In this document: positions 22,245 to 30,915 of the stretch, piece after piece
Layout of the letters: each line of letters opens with the position of its first letter
How positions within the stretch are numbered: the stretch's first letter is position 1
Assembly: GCF_002902365.1 (NCBI RefSeq)
Contig: NZ_PPQC01000065.1
Span: 1 to 44,107, forward strand
Origin: Staphylococcus cohnii subsp. cohnii
GTDB lineage: Bacteria > Bacillota > Bacilli > Staphylococcales > Staphylococcaceae
Length of the DNA stretch: 44,107 bases
Direction: 5' to 3'
Position numbers and translations under genes: made by a program
The notes under the pieces: model-generated
The model's input: the letters and a program-made list of their open reading frames with translations, nothing else
Told to the model about the DNA's origin: nothing
Database searches by the model: none

Positions 22245-23450
22245 TTACAGATTATATTGGGACATTTTATGCGCATCTTTACTGAACAAATTTTTGAAAA
22301 ATGCAGTAAATTTATTGTCGTCTTTTTTAACTGAGGCATCTACTCGGGGCGCATGTGTACCTTTAATAAATTGACGCTTATAGGCTACATATACTTTGCC
22401 TTCTTTATTCACATTAAACTTTAAATGATCCATTTTTTTAGGAACTACATCATATAAATCTTGCTTAACTTGGTACGTTTTTCCGTTAATTTCGTGTTCT
22501 CCTTCACTTAACACTTTTCGATATTCATATTTGTTAAATTGTTTATTCATAATGGCATTAGCAATTTTATGGCGTGCATTTTTAGCTTTCATACTTGGAA
22601 ATGGTTTCACATTGAGTATCGCTTCATTGAGACGTAAACCATTACGTTTACTAGTTAACGCTAAACTATAACCTTCATCGCTTGTTCCCGTTTTTAATCC
22701 ATCTGCACCTTTTAATTCAAATCGTTGCCCTTTTAAAGAAATATTTTTTGTTTTTAATTCTGTTCCAAATTGTTTATCCGTTGTTTTAGAACTATATTTT
22801 AAAATCTTAGGATGATCTTTTAATATATTTTGCATTAGAATGGTCATATCATTTGCAGTAGTTTGTGTTTTGCGCTCTTTTTGATATTGCTTTGGAGCAT
22901 AATGCTGTAAAAGATCATTATCTGCACCTGTAGGATTCACAAAATGCGTATGGTCCATACCAAGTTTTTTCGCTTTATGGTTCATTTCATCTGTGAATTT
23001 TGATGTTGAACCACTCACCTTCTCACCCAAAATAAGTGTAGCTGCATTACTTGATTCTAAAGTGATTTGTTTAAGGAATTGATTAATAGAGTAAGACTTT
23101 CCTCTCTCTAAAGGTACACTAGCTAAATCAGGTAATACAGACATTTTTTCATAATCTGAAGTGATTTTTATTTTGTCTGTACCTTTTATCTCACCATTTT
23201 CTATCGCATCCAATGTCAAATACATCGTCATCATTTTTGTCAAAGAAGCTGGATCAGTTACTTTTTCCGCTTTATCTTGATATAAAATTTGACCTGTTTG
23301 AGCTATCACGCTAAAACTTTCTGGTTTGTATTTAACACTTTGCTTAGGACTCGCTGATTTTTCTGTTTCAGCAGTTATTGTAGCTGTTGGTGCAATGGCA
23401 GTTAACGTGAGCAACCAACTTAGCATCACCACACTTAATTTCTTAAACAA
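22245..23450 (-). CDS. D-Ala-D-Ala carboxypeptidase, PBP4-like
   Basis: A 401-aa S11-type penicillin-binding protein. A signal peptide covers about residues 1-27. The active-site triad is visible: SLTK at about 68-71 in DPASLTKMMTMYLTLDAI, SSN at about 130 in ESSNAATLILGEKVS, and KTG in GLKTGTSDEG near 258. FVNPTGADN is also shared with PBP4. Unlike S. aureus PBP4 (about 431 aa, C-terminal membrane anchor), the C-terminus here is a short basic amphipathic stretch (KFTAFFKNLFSKDAHK), so membrane attachment would differ. It trims D-Ala from, or crosslinks, peptidoglycan outside the cell. The start is a TTG; AGAGGA lies about 11 bases upstream. Confidence 0.85.
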   Translation of the reverse strand: MFKKLSVVMLSWLLTLTAIAPTATITAETEKSASPKQSVKYKPESFSVIAQTGQILYQDKAEKVTDPASLTKMMTMYLTLDAIENGEIKGTDKIKITSDYEKMSVLPDLASVPLERGKSYSINQFLKQITLESSNAATLILGEKVSGSTSKFTDEMNHKAKKLGMDHTHFVNPTGADNDLLQHYAPKQYQKERKTQTTANDMTILMQNILKDHPKILKYSSKTTDKQFGTELKTKNISLKGQRFELKGADGLKTGTSDEGYSLALTSKRNGLRLNEAILNVKPFPSMKAKNARHKIANAIMNKQFNKYEYRKVLSEGEHEINGKTYQVKQDLYDVVPKKMDHLKFNVNKEGKVYVAYKRQFIKGTHAPRVDASVKKDDNKFTAFFKNLFSKDAHKMSQYNL

Positions 23451-23510
23451 TGATGACCATTCCTCTCTAAAAATTTATATTAAATAATCAAGCACACTTC
23501 AAATTTAATC

Positions 23511-24191
23511 TTATTTTTGGGGATATAGGTTTAAGTACTCTTCTAATGTTTCATTACTTTTATATAATTTTTTTGCTGTATCTTTTCCAACATATCTGAT
23601 ATGCCACGGTTCATATTGATAACCCGTTATATGCGTTTTATTCTTCGGATATCTGATGATAAAACCATACTTGTAAGCATTATCTTTGAGCCACTGCCCT
23701 TCCTTAGTCTTACCAAAAGAAGTTTTAAAGTTGGTATCCGTGTTCTCAGAAACGATATCGTATGTCAGTCCAGTTTGATGTTCTGAATGACCTGGCTTCG
23801 CACTGTATTTATTGGCTGCTTCTTCTCCATCTCTTTGAACATATTGATCAAATAACTGTTCTTGACTTTGGTAACTTCTGAAACCACTGGCATTTGATAA
23901 TTGAAATCCTTGATTATTACCATCATTTAAAAGTTGCTGTAATGCATCACGCGCTTCTTTATTTTCTCCAGAATTAAAATGTTCTGGTAACGAAATATCT
24001 TTGTTCACAATTAAAATATCATCAATATACGTTACACCATGCTTCACTTCTTTATGATGCTTATTTTCACTATTGTTACTTTGCTGTTTTTCATGATTTT
24101 TACTGTCTTTATTCTCAGATTCATTGTCTTGAGCAGAACATCCAACTAAGACCAAACACAACATGATAATCAATAATTTAAGTTTATTCAT
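23511..24191 (-). CDS. VanY-like M15 D,D-carboxypeptidase lipoprotein
   Basis: A 226-aa protein with a lipoprotein signal (MLCLVLVGCSAQ, lipobox LVGC with Cys18), a Lys/Glu/Asn-rich linker to about residue 50, and an M15B peptidase domain. Zinc and catalytic motifs are SGFRSYQSQ, KPGHSEHQTGLTYD (His and Asp ligands) and EPWHIRYVG near the C-terminus. It probably removes the terminal D-Ala from peptidoglycan stem peptides at the outer membrane face. AAGGAG precedes the ATG. It lies 60 bases upstream of the PBP4-like gene in the same direction, so the two wall carboxypeptidases may be cotranscribed. Confidence 0.85.
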   Translation of the reverse strand: MNKLKLLIIMLCLVLVGCSAQDNESENKDSKNHEKQQSNNSENKHHKEVKHGVTYIDDILIVNKDISLPEHFNSGENKEARDALQQLLNDGNNQGFQLSNASGFRSYQSQEQLFDQYVQRDGEEAANKYSAKPGHSEHQTGLTYDIVSENTDTNFKTSFGKTKEGQWLKDNAYKYGFIIRYPKNKTHITGYQYEPWHIRYVGKDTAKKLYKSNETLEEYLNLYPQK

Positions 24192-24370
24192 TGTTACTCC
24201 TTTTTAAAAAGTATAATCAAAACAAATGTTGATGGACAATAAAATAGTTTTAAAAACAATTGCAATTAACATTAATATAACACGCTGTATATAAGAGACA
24301 AGTATTTTATTGAATTTATTAATATTTCAAAACACAACTATCAACTTTCAAAATGGAAAACAACAAAATA

Positions 24371-24412
24371 AAAACAGTTACCCTGCTGTGGTTAAGCAAT
24401 GACAACTGTTTT
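24371..24412 (-). terminator. terminator downstream of the glycosyltransferase
   Basis: A 9-bp stem (AAAACAGTT / AACTGTTTT) followed on the minus strand by TTTTATTTTG. It overlaps the end of the small ORF described next. Confidence 0.6.
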
Positions 24413-24496
24413 ATCGTACATTTTGTATTTTATAAAATGTGCAAGCAGATACACACTGATTACTAAATATGCTATAGAGAGACCGATAAAAATCAT
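24392..24496 (-). CDS. possible small membrane peptide, 34 aa
   Basis: This short frame starts one base after the glycosyltransferase stop (TAA T ATG) and encodes a single hydrophobic helix (MIFIGLSIAYLVISVYLLAH) with a basic tail. No ribosome site is visible, so translation would depend on coupling to the upstream gene. Its end overlaps the terminator stem. It could be a real membrane partner of the glycosyltransferase or a chance frame. Confidence 0.35.
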   Translation of the reverse strand: MIFIGLSIAYLVISVYLLAHFIKYKMYDKTVVIA

Positions 24497-24497
24497 A

Positions 24498-25994
24498 TTA
24501 TTTAGTATAGCCGATGTCTTGAAATAATTTTTTATAATTTTCTACAGCTTTATCATGTCTAAGCTCTGATCTCGTCTGTACGCAATTAAATGGCTCATCT
24601 ATTATTTTAGCCATACAATCAGCAAACGCTTTAGTATTATCTGGCTCAACGAGATATCCATTCGTACCATGATTTATAATCTCTGAAGGACCATATCTAA
24701 CATCATAAGCAATAACTGGACAACCAACTTCGATACTCTCCATTACAGTTAAGCCAAATCCCTCAAATTTACTTGTTAACAGTGAAGCTTTTGATTGTTG
24801 AAATTCTCTCAAAGGATTATTCGTAAAATCGTTGATTTCTACTTTATCTTGAATACCATATTGATCAATTAAATCCAACAACACCTTTTTTTGCCCATCT
24901 TCATCCATACCAAATATGGATAATTTCGTATCATACCCATAATCTAAAAATTGTTTATACGCTTTAATTAAATGGTCTACTTGTTTTTGAAGACCTAATC
25001 TACCAATAAAAATAAATCGGTCTAATTTATTTTCGTTTGCATGTGATTTATATGTTTTAATCGAATGCGGAATTACTGATAATTGTCTTTCATCTAATGT
25101 AACTTGGCTAATAATATCTTCTTTTTGCTTTTCAGTTAATATTAAATATTTTTCTACTTTTTCAGAATGATTTAACGCAAATTTATATGAACCTTTTATT
25201 TGCTGTCCATTCAAATGACTATTATGAAAAACTAAAATATTTTTAGTCGCATGTGTTTGATTTAACAATGGTTCATCTAAAAGTCTGGCATCATTAAATA
25301 CCACATCACCATCACTGAAGCGATGGTCAAAATAATATTTAAATAAGGCTTTTTCACTACTGAAGGATAAATAAGGTCTATCATTTCTATAAAGTTGGAT
25401 ATAATCTAAACTTTCTTTTTCTGTATTAAAAAACTTTTTACAGTATATAACGCCTTGTGTATCAAAGTACACCTCACATAATTTTGAAAATGGTTTATGT
25501 GTGTAATAAATCTTTCTATGCAATTGACCAAATTTATTGTATTCCCAACGTTCTAATCGTTTTTTACTAATAGATGACATAAAATCTTCAAGTTGAACTA
25601 CATTGCTATTGCCATAATATTTTCTGTACAATACGTAATCACCATTTTTATAATATCTCATAACATTGCCATCATTAAAACTTTTACTTTCCAACCCTTT
25701 GAGTTCACGGTTCATCGTTTGATATTTAGGTTGTTTTTTAAATTTAGTCTTCGGTATTTCTAATAGTTTAAAGCCACTTAACCAGTCGTATATATTTTCG
25801 AATTCTGTATGTTCTGTCACTTTTTCCTCGTTTATAAACTTTTTATAAACAGATGGGTAATTGGCATTATAATTCGTTGTTACAATTTTACTTTTGATCC
25901 CTAATTCACTATCTATTAATTTTATTCGACTTAGCAATGCCTTAGTTCTACCTCCATGTACTGGTGGTAATGTGCTTGTTATTGTATATATCAT
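24498..25994 (-). CDS. GT4-type glycosyltransferase, TarM/SdgA/SdgB-like
   Basis: A 498-aa two-domain (GT-B) glycosyltransferase. The N-terminus TSTLPPVHGGRTKALLSR has the glycine-rich acceptor loop; residues about 60-230 form the beta-sheet insertion seen in TarM/TagE and SRR/SD-repeat glycosyltransferases. The C-terminal half has FIFIGRLGLQKQVDHLIKA and the catalytic E-x7-E in FEGFGLTVMESIEVG. Members add glucose or GlcNAc to wall teichoic acid (TarM) or to Ser-Asp repeats of wall proteins (SdgA/SdgB). With an SD-repeat protein elsewhere in this window the second is attractive, but the acceptor cannot be told from sequence. It has no signal peptide and acts in the cytoplasm. Confidence 0.8.
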   Translation of the reverse strand: MIYTITSTLPPVHGGRTKALLSRIKLIDSELGIKSKIVTTNYNANYPSVYKKFINEEKVTEHTEFENIYDWLSGFKLLEIPKTKFKKQPKYQTMNRELKGLESKSFNDGNVMRYYKNGDYVLYRKYYGNSNVVQLEDFMSSISKKRLERWEYNKFGQLHRKIYYTHKPFSKLCEVYFDTQGVIYCKKFFNTEKESLDYIQLYRNDRPYLSFSSEKALFKYYFDHRFSDGDVVFNDARLLDEPLLNQTHATKNILVFHNSHLNGQQIKGSYKFALNHSEKVEKYLILTEKQKEDIISQVTLDERQLSVIPHSIKTYKSHANENKLDRFIFIGRLGLQKQVDHLIKAYKQFLDYGYDTKLSIFGMDEDGQKKVLLDLIDQYGIQDKVEINDFTNNPLREFQQSKASLLTSKFEGFGLTVMESIEVGCPVIAYDVRYGPSEIINHGTNGYLVEPDNTKAFADCMAKIIDEPFNCVQTRSELRHDKAVENYKKLFQDIGYTK

Positions 25995-26343
25995 GATTTC
26001 CCCTCATTTTCATACCTATAGTGTAGTATTTATATCGTTTGCCTTAATAAATTTAAAAACTAATCATTTATATTGTACATTTCATTTATTATTTAATAGT
26101 TATTATAAACTAATATGTATTACACACCTAATATTATTTGCAATTGTAGTCTCTTTTTTCTCGTATGAAACTTTTTAATTTATTTATCTAGTATAAAAAG
26201 ATGTATTAAATTACTAAATTAATTTTATTTTTCGAATACACTAGTTTTGATATCCGTTTCATAATTCATTACCACCTCATTAATAATTTTCAAAATTTAA
26301 TTAATAATGTATTTTACATTATTATGACAGTTGTTTGAAACAA

Positions 26344-26472
26344 GATAAAATAGTTTTACTTAACTACCATGCTTTCGAGAAAAAACTAAAAGAAATTAAA
26401 GAAAGTTCGAAACAAGAAGAATCACACATACATTTACGTGCTGAAAACGGTGATATTGAAGGGTATGATTAG
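26344..26472 (+). pseudogene. relic of an unidentified gene (C-terminal end)
   Basis: A 42-residue open stretch beginning DKIVLLNYHAFEKKLKEIKE and ending RAENGDIEGYD before a stop, without a start codon or ribosome site. The composition looks protein-like rather than random, but I do not recognise the parent. It lies just before the Fst-type toxin. The flanking 25,995-26,343 holds the glycosyltransferase promoter region and nothing else I can support. Confidence 0.3.
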
Positions 26473-26484
26473 TAATTCAGATGA

Positions 26485-26490
26485 TATAAT
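26485..26490 (+). promoter_or_regulatory. -10 box of the toxin RNA
   Basis: TATAAT about 60 bases before the toxin ATG, followed by a GACGTCGCCT...AGGCGTC stem-loop and a GGAGG site. No convincing -35 is visible. The 5' stem-loop that tucks up the leader is a feature of Fst-type toxin messages. Confidence 0.5.
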
Positions 26491-26546
26491 AATGACGTCG
26501 CCTATCTCTCAGGCGTCTAATTGACGTAGAGAGGAGGTGTTAATCT

Positions 26547-26642
26547 ATGCTAGAAATCCTTGTTCAGATCACGGTCACAGTCATCAGTGGTTGTATTATC
26601 GCGTTATTTACGCGTTGGCTACGCAAGCGCGATGATAAATAG
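26547..26642 (+). CDS. fst: type I toxin, Fst/Ldr-like family
   Basis: A 31-aa peptide: an MLEILVQ N-terminus, one hydrophobic membrane helix ([12 protein letters not shown]) and a charged tail ([10 protein letters not shown]). This is the classic Fst layout of par-type type I toxin-antitoxin loci; Fst-like peptides insert in the membrane and disturb division. GGAGG lies before the ATG. A convergent antisense RNA and shared terminator lie immediately downstream. Such loci stabilise plasmids and also occur on staphylococcal chromosomes, often in mobile regions. Confidence 0.85.
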   Translation: MLEILVQITVTVISGCIIALFTRWLRKRDDK

Positions 26643-26659
26643 GCGACTAGCCACACCAA

Positions 26660-26720
26660 AAAATCCCCTCACTATTGCGAGTAGTGAGGGGATTGGTGTA
26701 TCCATGCTAGTTTCCTTGTT
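26660..26720 (-). ncRNA. antisense RNA (RNAII-like) of the Fst locus
   Basis: A minus-strand promoter is well formed: TTGCAT (26751-26756) and TATAAT (26727-26732), 18 bases apart, so the RNA starts near 26720 and ends at the shared terminator. Its 5' part is complementary to ATGCTAG and TCCTTGTT, words also present at the toxin start (26547-26565); the repeated words at 26704-26718 are the DRa/DRb-type repeats through which RNAII pairs with the toxin message and blocks translation. Ends are inferred. Confidence 0.7.
26663..26693. terminator. shared bidirectional terminator of the Fst locus
   Basis: A perfect 12-bp stem (ATCCCCTCACTA / TAGTGAGGGGAT) with a 7-base loop, flanked by ACACCAA and TGGTGT which extend it. 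It ends both converging RNAs and provides their 3' complementarity. Confidence 0.85.
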
Positions 26721-26828
26721 AAGTGTATTATAACATCATAGCGTGGAGGAATGCAAAAGAATGCAAAATGTTAGTTTCATCTAAAAAGAAAGTATTTAAC
26801 TACTAAATAGCAGTTAAATACTAATATT

Positions 26829-27029
26829 TTAATTTTTATCAATAACAATATTTATTGATTGAATAATAATACCTAAAACAACTACAGTAAATGCACTATA
26901 AATTAATATATAAGTAGAAACCCCTTGCGCAAGTAATAAACCGCCTAATGCAGCACCAATCGCACTACCTAAATAATTTAAAGAACTATTTAAAGCCACA
27001 GATGCACTACCATGTTCAGAATGTTTTTT
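26829..27029 (-). pseudogene. C-terminal remnant of an MFS transporter
   Basis: Sixty-six codons with a stop but no start. They encode the end of a major facilitator protein: HGSASVALNSSLNYLGSAIG then GGLLLAQGVSTYILIYSAF and a final membrane helix, as in sugar or drug efflux permeases. At its 5' edge another relic begins in a different frame (27028-27090, ending DIPIDFIEEPEQLKI), so two unrelated gene ends are joined here: a deletion scar. Neither piece can be functional. The DNA from there to 27,297 is AT-rich, without a gene I can support. Confidence 0.6.
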
Positions 27030-27297
27030 AAATTTTTAATTGTTCAGGTTCCTCTATAAAATCAATAGGTATGTCTATAAATTCATCAAATATATATAAT
27101 CATCTTAAATAACTTAATGATTCTCTCTTTACTTTCGATAATATAACCTAGTTTTATAAAGAGTAATAATATTTTAATCTGTTTATTAATTAATAATGAT
27201 AAGATAAAAAAATAAATTAATTAATGTATACTTACATTAATTAGTACCGTATAATATTTTATGAAACTATATATTATATAATGGGAAGAGGTAGCGA

Positions 27298-29063
27298 ATG
27301 AAAAGGGATAGAAAACAAAGATTTTCAATTAGAAAATTTTCAATGGGAACAGGTTCAATATTATTAGGTTTCACAATTTTTACAGCAATAACTACTCATG
27401 AAGCAAAAGCTAGTGAATTAATAAGTAATAAAAGTACAGAAAAAGATGATGTAGATCACACATCAACTAACTCTCAAGAAGATTTATCAGAAACTACAGC
27501 ACCACAGAAAAAGGACGAGGAAATACAGAAAGATGATGTAGATTACGCATCAACCAACTCTCAAGAAGACTTATCAGAAACTACAGCACCACAAAAAAAG
27601 GGCGAGGAAATACAGAAAGATGATGTAAATCACACATCAATCACCCCTCAAGAAGATTTATCAGAAACTACAGCACCACAAAAAAAGGACGAGGAAACAC
27701 AGAAAGATGATGTAAAACACACATCAATCACCCCCCAAGAAGACTTATCAGAAACTAAATATTCTAAATTAAAAGAGAATCAAACTATTAAAGCCGCACA
27801 AGCGGTACCTCCAAATCCTTATCACGGAGTATCTGATAAGTATTATGGTGGTTTTTTGGGTCTATTTGGAAGACCTGGTTTAACAACTGATATTAATCCA
27901 GAAAGAAAAACAATTATTAATGGTGAAAAAGCCAAAGCACATGCCGATTTTAGAATACCTGGACTTATAAATTTAGACAATACAAGTTATCAGTGGTATA
28001 TGTATCGAAATAATCAATGGACTTCAATTAGTGGACAAACTAAAAAAGATTTAGATATACTTTAACTAATGTAGGAGATTATTATTTCCAACTAGTAGTT
28101 AGAAATAAGCCCTTTTTAGGTTCAGCAAAAACATATGGTTCAAATGTTTTCGCAGTGAGTGTGGTTCAGCAACAAGTACAAGCTAATAAAATAACAATTA
28201 CTAATAACCCTAATACTTTAGTTAATGATTCTTATTGGGGTTTAGGTTATGAAACAAATCCTAAAAACGCTACAGGTACAGTAAATTGGTCAGTAAATGA
28301 TAATAGTTTAGCAACAATTAACCAATCAGGACTAATAACCATAAATAATAATAATTTGAAAGGAACAGTTATTGTAAAAGCAGTTTTAACAAATTCAGAC
28401 GGTTCTACTGTAGAAAATTCTATATCAATTAAAGTTGGAGATATAATTTCTGATCAAACTGTTGAAGTAGGTGAAGATGCTACTTTTACTATTTCTCCAA
28501 GCTTAATACCAGATAATAATGAACAAAAAGTGACTTACCAATGATACCGTTGGAATGAAGGTAAACGCCAAGAACTTATTTCGACTAATAAAGATTTAAT
28601 AATAAATAATGTTGGTGTAAATTTAAATAATAGTCAGTATCAAGTTCTTGTAAATATAGGAGGAAAAGTCCAGGAATCTAATGTAGCTTCTTTAACTGTT
28701 AGTACAGCTGCTTCTGAGTCCATTAGCGAGAGTGAATAATTAAGCACGTCTGAATCCATTAGCGAAAGTGAATCATTACGCACATCCGAGTCACTAAGTG
28801 AAAGTGAGTCATTGAGCGAAGTAGAAAGCGAATCAATGATTTCATCTGATTCAAATAATTCATTTGATTCTACAAACACATTAGAATCATCAAATGATTC
28901 AGATTCTGAGAATGAAGCGAACCAAAATGAAAAAGATAAAGATTCAGAGTTACCAAATACAGGGGAGGATAAAACGAAAAACGGATTGTTAGCGGGTATT
29001 CTTAGACTAGGTGGTTTGTCACTACTGAGAAGACGTCGTAAAAAAGGAACTGAAAATAATTAA
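27298..29063 (+). pseudogene. YSIRK/LPXTG serine-rich surface protein, inactivated
   Basis: The reading starts with a YSIRK-type signal (RKQRFSIRKFSMGTGSILLG), then a 29-residue acidic repeat in about 3.5 copies, a folded region (YHGVSDKYYGGFLGLFGRPG), a bacterial Ig-like domain (about 28,185-28,435), a short serine-rich stretch (SESISESESL) and a sorting signal LPNTGED, a hydrophobic helix and RRRRKK. Three lesions break it: a frameshift near 28,055, TGA at 28,542-28,544 in place of a likely Trp, and TAA at 28,737-28,739 in place of a likely Ser. The product would have been a sortase-anchored adhesin, probably glycosylated by the GtfA/GtfB encoded next to it. The serine-rich part is very short and may have collapsed. 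A good ribosome site (GGGAAGAGG) precedes the ATG. Confidence 0.8.
27442..27750 (+). repeat. 87-base tandem repeat in the surface-protein gene
   Basis: Three full copies and a partial fourth, starting at 27,442, 27,529, 27,616 and 27,703. Each encodes KDDV..-S--QEDLSETTAPQKK-EE-Q, an acidic spacer likely lying near the N-terminus of the exposed protein. Confidence 0.85.
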
Positions 29064-29095
29064 TAACATTTGATTTGAATATCAATACAAAATAC

Positions 29096-29118
29096 AGCTG
29101 AGGATATTCTCCTTGGCT
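29096..29118 (+). terminator. weak terminator after the surface-protein gene
   Basis: AGCTGAGGA pairs with TCCTTGGCT including two G-U pairs, 5-base loop, followed by TATTTTGTTAT. Confidence 0.4.
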
Positions 29119-29173
29119 TATTTTGTTATAATAAGTTAATAAATATTTCTATAGTTATAGGAAGTGTAATAAT

Positions 29174-29362
29174 ATGAGTGAAAATATAAATGAAAAAGAA
29201 GAATTAGATCAAATAAACAAACAAATTGAAGAAGAATTAAATGAATATGATGCTGAAAAAGATCAACAAAAAGTAAAAAAAGAATTTCTGACACTTAAGT
29301 TTTTGGGCACATTTATTATATTGACCTTTATGATTTTTAGCATAGTGAAATTGTTTGTTTGA
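29174..29362 (+). CDS. small single-pass membrane protein, 62 aa
   Basis: The first 40 residues are acidic and helical (ELDQINKQIEEELNEYDAEK), a probable coiled coil, followed by one C-terminal membrane helix (FLGTFIILTFMIFSIVKLFV). The layout suggests a cytoplasmic coiled coil anchored to the membrane. ATAGGAAGTG lies before the ATG. It sits between the broken surface-protein gene and gtfA, so it may belong to the adhesin export or glycosylation cluster. I do not recognise a family. Confidence 0.65.
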   Translation: MSENINEKEELDQINKQIEEELNEYDAEKDQQKVKKEFLTLKFLGTFIILTFMIFSIVKLFV

Positions 29363-29406
29363 TAAGTAAAATTATGATTTTAACTTTAGTTATTGAGGTG
29401 TAATAC

Positions 29407-30915
29407 ATGACGATATATAACATGAACTATGGCATTGGCTGGGCGAGTAGTGGTGTAGAGTATGCGCAACTATACAGAGCTTAAGCTTTAAGAGGAAGAG
29501 CAGAAACATTAAAGTTCGTGTTTTTAGAATTTATAAAAACTGAAAACATACAAACCTTAACAAAAAATTTAGGATTTAATGATGATGAAGTGGTATGGTT
29601 ATACCAATTTTTCACAGATATAAAAATAGCACCTTCAAGTGTTAAATTAGATGAGATTATTCAATCACTCAATGACGACATCACTAAAACAGAAGATGAA
29701 GGAAAAATCAAAAAATATTTCTTTAATAAAAACAGTAATTATATCGTGTGTCATTTGAAAAACGAAGATAGCGATATTGTTGATAGAGTAGAATATGTAT
29801 CAAGAGGGAAGCTACTACGCAAAGATTATTATTCCTATGTACGTGTCTTTTCGGAGTATTACGCCCCTGAAGATAATATAGCTAAATTATATATGAGAGT
29901 CTTTTACAATGAAGACGGTTCTACAGCATACAACGAATATGTAAATGGTGATAATAGTATGTTTGTCTTTAAAGATAGAATACTATATTCGAAGCAAAGT
30001 TTTATTGCATATTTCATGGAAAAACTTCAGTTGTCACAGGAAGATATGATTTTATTAGATCGCTCAAAAGATATTGGTCAAGTTATGATAGAAAATAAAA
30101 ATCAAGCTAAATTAGGTGTAGTGATTCATGCAGAACACTATAATGCATCAACAACGAACGACGATTATATACTTTGGAATAATCATTATGAATATGTATT
30201 CACTAATGCGCAGGAAATTGATTTCTTTGTCACAGCAACAGAAATCCAAAATAAACTGCTGACAGAGCAATTTGAAAAATATAATAATATCAAGCCTAAT
30301 ATATATACAATTCCTGTAGGCAATTTAAAAAATTTAACACAACCTTCTTTAAACAGAAAGCCGTATTCTATTATTACTGCTTCAAGATTAGCAGCTGAAA
30401 AACGTGTGGATTGGTTAGTTAAAGCAGTCGCAATTGCGAAACAACAAAGACCTGAAACAACATTTGATATATATGGAGAAGGAGCTCAAAAACAGGCATT
30501 GCTTAATCTTATTCGTGAAAACAACGCAGAAAGTTATATTACATTGCATGGTCATGTAAATTTAAATCAAGTATATAAAAATTATGAATTGTTTCTATCA
30601 GGATCAACGAGCGAAGGTTTTGGATTAACATTGATGGAAGCGATTGGCTCAGGATTAGGACTTATTGGTTTTGATGTTAATTATGGAAATCCGACTTTTA
30701 TTAAGGACAAAGAAAATGGCTATCTCATACCTATTACATTAAAAGAAGAATCAGAGTCTGAAATAGTAGGAAAAATTGCTGAAGCTATAATTCGTTTTTT
30801 TGAAAATGATACAAATGATTTCCATGAGGCATCTTATAAAGTTGCTGAACAATTTACACAAGATGCTGTAAAAATCCAATGGAATCATTTAATTGAAGAG
30901 GTGCTTTATGATTAA
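29407..30915 (+). pseudogene. gtfA: SRR adhesin glycosyltransferase GtfA, interrupted by a stop codon
   Basis: The true start is ATG 29407 behind GAGGTG: MTIYNMNYGIGWASSGVEYA matches the conserved N-terminus of GtfA. Codon 26 is TAA (29482-29484), and the same frame then continues without a break to 30915 through ALRGRAETLKFVF, the beta-meander insertion, SRLAAEKRVDWLVKA and the E-x7-E motif in SEGFGLTLMEAIGSG. Only codon 26 is damaged. GtfA with GtfB adds the first GlcNAc to serine-rich-repeat adhesins in the cytoplasm before export. Without the N-terminal glycine-rich loop a restart product would probably be inactive. It overlaps gtfB by eight bases. Confidence 0.85.

Noticed and set aside
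25894..26178. 94-codon plus-strand frame
   Set aside because: Antisense to the glycosyltransferase start and then runs through AT-rich non-coding DNA.
28640..28879. Minus-strand frame SLSLMDSD-type
   Set aside because: Antisense reading of the serine-rich part of the broken surface-protein gene.
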